From an uncultured Alphaproteobacteria bacterium (GTDB lineage: Bacteria; Pseudomonadota; Alphaproteobacteria; Rhodobacterales; Rhodobacteraceae), in NCBI GenBank assembly GCA_902537215.1, contig CACBAM010000007.1, forward strand, positions 1 through 64,000: a DNA stretch of 64,000 bases, in the 5' to 3' direction. Position 1 is the stretch's first letter. The number at the start of each line of letters is the position of its first letter. This document shows positions 45,626-53,590 of the stretch, one piece after another. Under the pieces are notes generated by a model. It was not told the origin of the DNA. It worked only from the letters and a program-made list of their open reading frames with translations, and made no database searches. Position numbers and translations under genes: made by a program.

Positions 45626-47257
45626 TTAACGATCAGGAGTCAGCATTATAACGTCATCTGTTAGGCCTTCCTTTCTGACATCTACCTTACTTAACTTCCC
45701 AGACCCAGTTTTTCTGATACTATCTACAAACCTGATATACTTTGGAACAGCAAACCGAGGTAACTTTTCTTGACAAAATAGCAAAAATTTATCGTTATCT
45801 ATTTTGTCTTCTTTATTTTTAACAATACAAACGAGGACTTCATCTTCACCGCCTGATTTTTCTGTTTTTACCCCTATTGCTGCACTTTCATCTACTTGCG
45901 GGTATGAATTAATAACTTGTTCCAACTCAAAAGCAGAAATGTTCTCACCTCTACGCCTAATGCAGTCCTTTATCCTATCAAAATAATGCATCCTTCCCTT
46001 TTCATCAAAATGGCATGCATCGCCAGTATGAAACCATAAATTTCGCCAAGCCTCTACGGTTTTCTCTGGCATTTTATAGTAACCCGCTGAAAAAATTCCC
46101 GGGTGTTTAGGCCTAATTAGTAACTCACCAACTTTATTTACAGGCAGAGCTTCATCATTCTCAGGATTAGCAATTCTGACCTCATATAATTCATTTACTG
46201 GGTAACCAGCACGCCCTGGGACACAAGTCTCTTCATTAAGTGAAGCCCAAAAACTCATGCCGCTCTCAGTCATTCCGAAACCTTGCAAAAACTTAATATT
46301 AAAACGTTTTTCAAAATCTTTTCCCCATTCACCGATAGGAACGGCACTAACTAATCTTAATGAATGATTTTTATCTTCCTTGCTCTCCTCCGTGCTATAA
46401 ACAAACTCAGGCATGACACCAAGTAGATGTGTAGTTGTTGCTTTTGAGATTTGAACGTCACTTAACCATCGATTGGGGCTAAATCTTTCTACGCAATAAA
46501 CACTCATGCCCGCATATAGAGCTGCGAAGCACTGAATACTTAGTGCGTTAATATGGAATAACGGCATGCAGATATACTGTGTGTCTCTATCAGAAAACTC
46601 AGCAACCTCAGCACTTATAATTGCGTAAGAAAAGAAGTGTCCATGAGGCAACAAGACACCTTTAGACGGACCAGTGGTTCCAGACGTATACATTATCGCA
46701 CAAATTTTATGAATTGAAGCAGTTTCCAGTAAACTTATTTCGCTATCATTAATAATATTATCTAAGCACGATTGAAAGTTTAAAATCTCTTCGGCATGAA
46801 GAGCCGTTGGCAATGATTTTTTATCAAAAGACTTAGTTACTATAGTAGCCTTCAGTTGGTTTTTTTGTGACTTTATATTTTTAAAAACCTCTAATAAAGT
46901 ATTGTCTATTATAGATATTTTTGGCTCGCAATTAAGAAACTGGTGCTCTAAGAATTGCCCTCTTAATTCTGTATTTATCGGAACAAAAATAGCTCCAACC
47001 TTCATTACAGCAAATAGAGAAATAAGAAATTCTGGACTATTTTTTAGAAAACAAAAGACATTTTCATCTTCTTTAAGTCCGATATCTAAAAGTTTATAAG
47101 CAAATTTGTCTGACTGCTCATCAAGCAATTTAAACGAGAGAGAAGTGCCGCAGTCAAATCTTATGAATTCTTTATCCCCATATTCAGACGCTCTGATCTT
47201 TAACAACTTCAAAATATTCCAGTTGGATTTCTCTGCAAAAACACCTCTTTCTTTCAT
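45626..47257 (-). CDS. CaiC-like AMP-forming acyl-CoA ligase
   Basis: 543-residue ANL-superfamily enzyme. The P-loop is MYTSGTTGPSKGV, the adenylate motif GFGMTE, the WFHTGD stretch and a C-terminal hinge DRIKDCIRRRGENIS; the catalytic Lys is in GSGKLSK near the C-terminus. It is of the E. coli CaiC type in layout and length. It would activate carnitine, crotonobetaine or gamma-butyrobetaine for the CaiD-like and acyl-CoA dehydrogenase enzymes encoded nearby, though another short acid is possible. Leftward, between the small gene at 45338 and an EamA transporter gene. Confidence 0.85.
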   Translation of the reverse strand: MKERGVFAEKSNWNILKLLKIRASEYGDKEFIRFDCGTSLSFKLLDEQSDKFAYKLLDIGLKEDENVFCFLKNSPEFLISLFAVMKVGAIFVPINTELRGQFLEHQFLNCEPKISIIDNTLLEVFKNIKSQKNQLKATIVTKSFDKKSLPTALHAEEILNFQSCLDNIINDSEISLLETASIHKICAIMYTSGTTGPSKGVLLPHGHFFSYAIISAEVAEFSDRDTQYICMPLFHINALSIQCFAALYAGMSVYCVERFSPNRWLSDVQISKATTTHLLGVMPEFVYSTEESKEDKNHSLRLVSAVPIGEWGKDFEKRFNIKFLQGFGMTESGMSFWASLNEETCVPGRAGYPVNELYEVRIANPENDEALPVNKVGELLIRPKHPGIFSAGYYKMPEKTVEAWRNLWFHTGDACHFDEKGRMHYFDRIKDCIRRRGENISAFELEQVINSYPQVDESAAIGVKTEKSGGEDEVLVCIVKNKEDKIDNDKFLLFCQEKLPRFAVPKYIRFVDSIRKTGSGKLSKVDVRKEGLTDDVIMLTPDR

Positions 47258-47292
47258 AATAAAACTCCGTACTACAAAATCGCTTTAAATTA

Positions 47293-48165
47293 TTATTTTA
47301 TCAATTTGTCGGTGTTAGAATACAATGCATTATATACTACAGCAAAGCAAATTAAAGATCCTCCCAGAATGGTATTGAGTAAAACCTCTTCCCCAATAAA
47401 GATCCATACCCAAACCGGTCCCAAAAATACCTCTCCAAGCATTAGTATGGTTAGTTGCGTTGCAGGCACAAATTTTGAGCCTAGAGTATATAAAACAAGG
47501 CCACCACCTACCTGAAAGACACCTAAAATGAAAATAATGAAGAAGTCTTTGCCGATAAGCTGAAAACTATAATTTGAAAACAATATAATTAAGAAAGCAA
47601 CAGAGGATGCGATGATCCCAGAAGCGAAAACAGATGGCAACATTTGCATATGTTTGTTTAGTCTTAGATTGATAGTAAAAAAAGAAAAGCCAATGGCTGA
47701 AATAATAGCGGATAAGTTTCCTTTCCAATCACCGCCACCAAAATCACCCCAAATCATAATAACGACGCCCGTAAAAGCAATGGCAATGGACAGCAATGTC
47801 TTGATTGATATTGTTTCTTTTAGAAATATTGGTGACAAAATAGCTGTAAATATTGGGGCACAAGCAAATAATAGGAGAGCATTTGCTGCTGATGTAGTCA
47901 ATAAAGCGTAAATTCCTCCTATATATGCAAAAAATAGTGCAGTACCACCGGACAAGTAAGACACCCAGTTTCTTAAAAGAAGAAAAAAGTTAAACCTGAA
48001 AAAAAAATGGAGCAAAATCCCAATAAAAATTGAAATAAAAATTGAACGGAAAAATAATATTTCAAACGCATTGGCCTGCTCAATGCTCTTGATACTTAAT
48101 CCTATAGTAGACCAAAGTATTCCTGCGGTAACAGCTAAAAGAATACCAAAATTCTTATCTGTCAT
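47293..48165 (-). CDS. EamA/DMT-family metabolite transporter
   Basis: 290 residues with about ten hydrophobic helices arranged as two EamA repeats. It starts GILLAVTAGILWSTIGLSIK, with a conserved GEVFLGPVWVW segment in the second repeat. It exports or imports small metabolites such as amino acids; direction and substrate cannot be told. It lies 35 bases upstream of the CoA ligase on the same strand, so the two may be co-transcribed. Confidence 0.88.
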   Translation of the reverse strand: MTDKNFGILLAVTAGILWSTIGLSIKSIEQANAFEILFFRSIFISIFIGILLHFFFRFNFFLLLRNWVSYLSGGTALFFAYIGGIYALLTTSAANALLLFACAPIFTAILSPIFLKETISIKTLLSIAIAFTGVVIMIWGDFGGGDWKGNLSAIISAIGFSFFTINLRLNKHMQMLPSVFASGIIASSVAFLIILFSNYSFQLIGKDFFIIFILGVFQVGGGLVLYTLGSKFVPATQLTILMLGEVFLGPVWVWIFIGEEVLLNTILGGSLICFAVVYNALYSNTDKLIK

Positions 48166-48278
48166 AGTCTTCTAAAATTTGCAATATTTTCATTAATCTT
48201 TTCTCAAATAGACAAAGAATCTCTAATAGCTTTAAGTAATAAAGTAAACATGTTAACCTTTCCGTAGGGGGAAATTAA

Positions 48279-49700
48279 ATGGCAGGAAAAGAATTTTTAG
48301 AGTCGATTGAAATCAATTTCAAGCAAGCTATAAAATTTTTAAACAGTAATAAATCAGAGAGTGCTTTAACTGACGATCTTGCAAAACAAATTATGCAAGC
48401 AAATTCAACTTATTTAGTAAGATTTGGCGTTAGATTAAGGAATAAAGTTTATACATTTCAAGGATATAGATCAGTACACTCCGATCACTTTGAACCTGTT
48501 AAAGGAGGCATAAGGTACGATTTAGATGTAAATCAAGAGGAAGTTGAGGCTTTAGCAGCTCTTATGACTTATAAATGTTCGCTTGTTGAGGTACCTTTCG
48601 GGGGATCAAAAGGAGGTCTAATCATTGACCCGAAAGAATGGAGTGCGGAAGAACTAGAAAAAATTACCCGACGGTTTACTCAAGAACTGGCTAAAAGAGA
48701 TTTAATTCATCCATCACAGAATGTACCAGCACCTGATGTGGGAACTGGGGAACAAGAAATGGCCTGGATGGCAGATGAATATAGGAGATTGAACCCCACA
48801 GATTTAAATGCATGGGCCTGCGTTACTGGAAAACCTGTAAGAAAGGGAGGGATTGCTGGCAGAACTGAGGCTACGGGGCGTGGTGTAAAATACGCACTAA
48901 ACGCATTCTTTGACTGTAAAATTGATTTAGAAAAAACTGGGCTCTCACCAGGGTTAAGTGGAAAGCGAGTAATAATACAGGGTCTCGGTAATGTTGGTTA
49001 TCATGCTGCACTATTTTTATCTAAAGAGGATGGTGCAAAAATAACTCATGTATTGGAACGGGATGGGGCTATAATAAATGAACAAGGGATCGATATCCAG
49101 AAATTACGAGACCATATAATAAAAAATGGCTCAATAAAAGGCTATCAGGGATTTACCAATAAAGGGCCAGAGCTTCTCGAAGCTGATGCCGATATTTTGA
49201 TTCCCGCAGCAATGGAGTTGGTAATAACTGAAGAAAATGCTGCAAGAATTAAGGCCCCTCTAATCATCGAAGCAGCAAACGGACCAATATCGTCCAATGC
49301 TGATAAGATATTAAATAAAAATAGTAAAATCATTATTCCAGATTTATACGCTAATGCTGGAGGAGTTACAGTTAGCTACTTCGAATGGATCAAAAATTTA
49401 AGCAGAATAAGATTTGGTAGACTACAAAGACGTGCGCAAGAAAACCAACTGTCTTCTTTAATCAGTGGAATTGAGTCTATGACTAAGGAAAAGTTTTCTG
49501 ACGAGTTTAAAAGAGAGATTGTTAAAGGCGATTCAGAGCTTGATTTAGTAAGATCAGGACTAGAAGATACCATGCGAACTACGTATGATGTAATAAGTGC
49601 TCGTTGGAACTCAGATACAGATATTCCTGACCTGCGCACTGCTGCTATGATGGTTTCGATAAGTAGAGTAGCTAGCACCTATTCAACGTTAGGCATTTGA
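48279..49700 (+). CDS. glutamate dehydrogenase (Glu/Leu/Phe/Val family)
   Basis: 473 residues with the glutamate dehydrogenase signature VPFGGSKGGL holding the catalytic Lys, PAPDVGTGEQEM, and a Rossmann domain with QGLGNVGYHAA. The following IPDLYANAGGVTVSYFEW is typical. GGGGGA lies before the ATG. It interconverts glutamate and 2-oxoglutarate plus ammonia; the NAD or NADP preference is not clear. It could assimilate or release ammonia from the amino compounds handled by the neighbouring catabolic genes. Confidence 0.92.
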   Translation: MAGKEFLESIEINFKQAIKFLNSNKSESALTDDLAKQIMQANSTYLVRFGVRLRNKVYTFQGYRSVHSDHFEPVKGGIRYDLDVNQEEVEALAALMTYKCSLVEVPFGGSKGGLIIDPKEWSAEELEKITRRFTQELAKRDLIHPSQNVPAPDVGTGEQEMAWMADEYRRLNPTDLNAWACVTGKPVRKGGIAGRTEATGRGVKYALNAFFDCKIDLEKTGLSPGLSGKRVIIQGLGNVGYHAALFLSKEDGAKITHVLERDGAIINEQGIDIQKLRDHIIKNGSIKGYQGFTNKGPELLEADADILIPAAMELVITEENAARIKAPLIIEAANGPISSNADKILNKNSKIIIPDLYANAGGVTVSYFEWIKNLSRIRFGRLQRRAQENQLSSLISGIESMTKEKFSDEFKREIVKGDSELDLVRSGLEDTMRTTYDVISARWNSDTDIPDLRTAAMMVSISRVASTYSTLGI

Positions 49701-49731
49701 TAAACTATAAATATGTATGCAATCTAATTTC

Positions 49732-50499
49732 TTACATTCTACTTTCTCTGATATCAGAAATAATTAGTTCAAGCTCCTCTAAAGGCACAAAGCCCGGGAA
49801 AAATTTACCCTCTATTATAAATAGAGGTGTGCCAGAAAAACCTATTCGTCTTGCTAGTGCGGTAGATTTTGCTATGTGGTTTATTACGAATTCACTTTCC
49901 ATATCCTTTTTCAAGCTAGCGATATCAATTTTTAAATGTTTTGCTATTTCAAAAATTTTAGTCTCAGTTAGACTACCTTCCTTCATAAGCCGCCAATGAT
50001 ATTCTTTGTACTTGCCTTGTGCGATTGATGCTAAAGCCGCTTTTGCAGCAATAACACTATTATTGTTTAAAATAGGCCACTCGCGTGGAATAAACTTTAT
50101 GTTCTCATCAGCTTTAATTAAATTTTGAAGATCTGTTGCGGCCGTTTTGCAATACGGACAGTTATAATCAAAGAATTCAACAATCGTAATATCTCCAGTT
50201 GGATTACCAATAACAACTGTATCTTCAGTATTGGTTAGTTCTGAACTATATTCTCTTATAAGATTTGAAACATTATCATTCCTTTGCTGTTCTTCCCTAG
50301 CTTGAAGAATTCTAGAGGCCTCTCTCAGTATTTCAGGATTTTCTAGCAAAGCTTCCAGTGCTAACTGTTTTATTGTTGCCATCTCACTTTCTGAAAAATC
50401 GTCACTCTTTTTTTCTTGAGCTAACAAAGGAAAGCTTGTGAAAAATGTAACTACGAAGAGGATTGTACACGAGATAGATTTTAGTTTTCCAAATATCAA
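49732..50499 (-). CDS. DsbA-family periplasmic thioredoxin-fold protein
   Basis: 255 residues: a signal peptide (about 1-27, ILFVVTFFTSFPLLAQ), a helical segment and a DsbA/Com1-like thioredoxin domain with the redox motif CPYC in FDYNCPYCK. It ends with the cis-Pro region GFSGTPLFIIEG. The start is a TTG with GGAGG nine bases upstream, and it overlaps the stop of the upstream M20 peptidase gene by 4 bases. It is a periplasmic disulfide oxidase or isomerase. Pairing with a dipeptidase is probably an accident of packing. Confidence 0.88.
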   Translation of the reverse strand: MIFGKLKSISCTILFVVTFFTSFPLLAQEKKSDDFSESEMATIKQLALEALLENPEILREASRILQAREEQQRNDNVSNLIREYSSELTNTEDTVVIGNPTGDITIVEFFDYNCPYCKTAATDLQNLIKADENIKFIPREWPILNNNSVIAAKAALASIAQGKYKEYHWRLMKEGSLTETKIFEIAKHLKIDIASLKKDMESEFVINHIAKSTALARRIGFSGTPLFIIEGKFFPGFVPLEELELIISDIRESRM

Positions 50500-51875
50500 G
50501 AACTTAGACCTCCAATTTTATGAAATAATTGCCGATATGCCTCCTGTCCCTTATAGAAGCTTGATAAACGAAAAAATTCGTTAGGTGCGTGCCAGTTTTC
50601 ATCATCTAGCTGAAAAGCAAACATAGTAGCGTGTATTCCAAGATATTTGTAGAACGCGGAAAGAATAGGTATCGACCCCCCTACTCTAATCATATACGGT
50701 TCTTTACCATAAACATTTTTGAGTACATCTCTTGCAACTTCTGTTGACCTATGGTTTTCTGGTATCAATAGTGGGTCACCTTCATCTTGCAATGGAATGA
50801 CCTTTCCAGTTACTCCTCTAGGTAAAAATTTTTCAACGTGCTTTTCTATTTTTTTTAAAATTTCCTTCGGTTTTTGATTGGCAACCAATCTACAAGTTAT
50901 TTTTACGTTTGCCTTAGCGGGTAAAACTGTTTTCGTACCTACGCCTTGATACCCACCCCATATGCCGTTTATGTCCAATGTAGGACGCGCACCTATTCTT
51001 TCCGGCGCAGTATATCCAATTTCGCCATCTAAACCTACGGATCCTGTTAACTTCAAGTACTCTTTTTCATTAAATGGAACTCGAGCAATCTCAGCTTTAT
51101 CTTTATCATTTAAAGGCACGACCTCGTCATAAAAACCATCTATCGTGATCTCGCCATCAGAATTTTTCATAGAAGAAAGTAATTGTGTAATTGCCATAAT
51201 GGGATTGGCGATTGCTGCTCCAAATAATCCTGAATGCTTATCGGTTTCTGGACCAACAACCTCGATATCAAAACCTAATATGCCCTTAAATCCAACTGCT
51301 AGATTTGGCTCATCTTCAGAAAATTGCCCGCCATCAGCAGAAAAAATCATATCGCACTTTAATTTATCTACATTGCTTGATACAAACTCAGGCATTTTAG
51401 GCGACGCAATTTCTTCTTCTCCTTCGAAGAGGAATTTTATATTAAAGGGAAAGGACCCACTGCTTTTATAAATGGCCTCAAAAACTATAATAGGTATAAA
51501 CATAGATCCCTTATCATCTGAGGCTCCTCTTGCGAAAATCTTTTCATCTTTTATTGTTGGTACAAACGGGTCATGATCCCATAATTCAACTGGATCTACG
51601 GGTTGCACATCAAAATGGCCATATATTAGTACTGTTGGCTTCCCATTTCCTGCATGCATCCAGTCACCATATACAGCTGGCTGGCCTCCTGTATCCATGA
51701 CCTCTGCATTTTCAATACCTGCTTCAGACAATCTTTCCTTTAACCAGACAGCAGCCCTTTGAACGTCTTTAGCATGTTCTGGTAAAGCAGCTATCGAAGG
51801 TATTGAAACAAAATCCAATAACTCTTTATTAAATTTTTCTCTATTATTTATGAGAAATTTTTGATCATTTTCCAT
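50496..51875 (-). CDS. M20 family dipeptidase/carboxypeptidase
   Basis: 459-residue M20 zinc peptidase. Metal residues are in YGHFDVQP (His), RGASDDKG (bridging Asp) and FEGEEEIAS (Glu pair). A dimerisation domain is in the middle (about 190-350), and a late GGSIPI plus HAPNEF complete the site. It splits dipeptides or related N-acyl amino acids in the cytoplasm (no signal peptide). It is coupled to the downstream DsbA-like gene by a 4-base overlap. Confidence 0.92.
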   Translation of the reverse strand: MENDQKFLINNREKFNKELLDFVSIPSIAALPEHAKDVQRAAVWLKERLSEAGIENAEVMDTGGQPAVYGDWMHAGNGKPTVLIYGHFDVQPVDPVELWDHDPFVPTIKDEKIFARGASDDKGSMFIPIIVFEAIYKSSGSFPFNIKFLFEGEEEIASPKMPEFVSSNVDKLKCDMIFSADGGQFSEDEPNLAVGFKGILGFDIEVVGPETDKHSGLFGAAIANPIMAITQLLSSMKNSDGEITIDGFYDEVVPLNDKDKAEIARVPFNEKEYLKLTGSVGLDGEIGYTAPERIGARPTLDINGIWGGYQGVGTKTVLPAKANVKITCRLVANQKPKEILKKIEKHVEKFLPRGVTGKVIPLQDEGDPLLIPENHRSTEVARDVLKNVYGKEPYMIRVGGSIPILSAFYKYLGIHATMFAFQLDDENWHAPNEFFRLSSFYKGQEAYRQLFHKIGGLSS

Positions 51876-51967
51876 TTCTTAAGCAACCCTCTTACTATTA
51901 ATCCTCGATAAGTGAATATTTTATATTTACAAATATATTTGAAGTAACCCTAACACTCCATTAGTAT

Positions 51968-52840
51968 TTAATTATAATAAAAACTAACCGAATGTTTAGC
52001 CTCAGCAAAAAATAACCATCTTGAAAAATAAATTCCTACAAGGTGAAAGACAAGCATAAAAACGCTAACGCTAAAATTACCTGGAAAGATTAAAGTTAAT
52101 GACATTGGAAAAACAAATGCCGCAAAGAAAGAGATATATCTTATTTTTATTGCATGTTTCCTAGCAACTTTGTAAACCATCTCATTAAGCAAATAGTTTC
52201 TATTAGTATGAGCAACATCAAAAGCTCTGATATTTTCATTTTTACTAAATCCCAGAGCAGTACCAATAGTTGTTTCTTTATACATAAAACTTTGGTCAGC
52301 AATATACCAAAACCAGACTTGAAGAATCCCAAAAATTAGTAGCAAAACTAAGCTGGCGTAATCCATTAATAGAATGGAGCCACCACCCAAAGCTGCAAAA
52401 ATAAAAAGAGCAGGCGTTAATATATTATTCCAAGATGGAACGGTTTTTAACTGTGCATAAATCATGGAAGTAGTAAAAATAGTAAATAAGGATAAAAGAA
52501 ATAACACTATGCCAACCTCATTGATATATCGATTTTGAATAAAAACCCAACCAATGTTTCCTACAACAACTGATAGGCAGAAGATCGAGGAAATTGCCTC
52601 TCGACTGAGCCAGCTAGTTTGCCATTGAGACATGGATTTGATTGCATTTTTTTTGTTTGCAAGATGAAAAAAAGAGGAGATTAATCCAACGGTTGAAAAA
52701 ATAAGGCCTATTAAAGAAAAAATAATAATATTAACTGCGCTGATCTGACTCAAAAATTGCAGCAGCCCGACAATTGAAATCAGCCCAAAACCAAAACCAG
52801 AAAGAACAGTAAAAAGAATTATTGATGGAGCAGGATGCAT
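51968..52840 (-). CDS. soeC: DmsC-type membrane anchor, probably SoeC of sulfite dehydrogenase
   Basis: 290 residues with about eight hydrophobic helices, matching the DmsC (PF04976) anchor family; it begins MHPAPSIILFTVLSGFGFG. The start overlaps the SoeB stop by one base (TGATG). It would pass electrons from the cytoplasmic SoeAB pair to the quinone pool. Assigning it to SoeABC rather than to a DMSO reductase rests on the catalytic subunit lacking a Tat signal and on the xsc gene nearby. Confidence 0.82.
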   Translation of the reverse strand: MHPAPSIILFTVLSGFGFGLISIVGLLQFLSQISAVNIIIFSLIGLIFSTVGLISSFFHLANKKNAIKSMSQWQTSWLSREAISSIFCLSVVVGNIGWVFIQNRYINEVGIVLFLLSLFTIFTTSMIYAQLKTVPSWNNILTPALFIFAALGGGSILLMDYASLVLLLIFGILQVWFWYIADQSFMYKETTIGTALGFSKNENIRAFDVAHTNRNYLLNEMVYKVARKHAIKIRYISFFAAFVFPMSLTLIFPGNFSVSVFMLVFHLVGIYFSRWLFFAEAKHSVSFYYN

Positions 52841-53583
52841 CAGAACTTACTAAGAGCTCTATCTACCCAACCAAGTAGTCCTGTAGCATCTGTTTCCTCC
52901 TCACCAACTGACCCAACAGACCCAACGGAGTCCTTAGACTTTATTCTAGGAAGTAGATATTTATTAACTGGTTTTGTTTGCATTTCAGGCATAAGATCAA
53001 CCCCACCTCTCTCTTTGACCTTTTTTGAAACATCTGAGTTAGGGTCATTGAAATCGCCAAATGCTCTTGCGCCAGTGGGACAACTCTTTACACACACAGG
53101 CACTCTGTCCTCTGGTGGAAGCTCTTCGCTATAAATTCTATCAATACACAAAGTACACTTTTTCATCACACCGCTTACTAAATCTAACTCTCGAGCGCCA
53201 TAGGGACACGCCCAAGCACAAAGCCCACAGCCCATACAATCATCTTCATTAACAAGAACTATCCCATCTTCTTCTCTCTTATAACTTGCTCCTGTCGGGC
53301 AAACAGTCACACATGGTGCATCTTCACAATGAAGGCAAGATCTTGGAAAATAAAAGGTCTCAGTTTCATTCGTACAGCTGTTTTCTCTCTCATATGAATG
53401 AACTCGATTTAAAAAAGTTCCAACTGGATCTTTCTGATGGGAGTTAATGTCACTTAACTGTTTTTCGCTTCCCGATGAATTCCATTCCTTACAACTCACT
53501 ACACATCCGTGACATCCGACACAAGTGTCAAGATCAATTAAAAGCCCTAGTTTTTTATCTTCGCATTTAGGTAATTTTGTCAA
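52840..53583 (-). CDS. soeB: four-cluster ferredoxin subunit, probably SoeB
   Basis: 247 residues with four Cys clusters for [4Fe-4S] centres: CVGCHGCVVSC, CLHCEDAPCVTVC, CMGCGLCAWAC and CTLCIDR...CVKSC. A C-terminal tail has the repeat SVGSVGSVG. The start is taken as a TTG seven bases after the soeA stop; no in-frame ATG is near. It carries electrons between the molybdenum subunit and the DmsC-like anchor. Confidence 0.85.
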   Translation of the reverse strand: MTKLPKCEDKKLGLLIDLDTCVGCHGCVVSCKEWNSSGSEKQLSDINSHQKDPVGTFLNRVHSYERENSCTNETETFYFPRSCLHCEDAPCVTVCPTGASYKREEDGIVLVNEDDCMGCGLCAWACPYGARELDLVSGVMKKCTLCIDRIYSEELPPEDRVPVCVKSCPTGARAFGDFNDPNSDVSKKVKERGGVDLMPEMQTKPVNKYLLPRIKSKDSVGSVGSVGEEETDATGLLGWVDRALSKF

Positions 53584-53590
53584 TTCTTGC

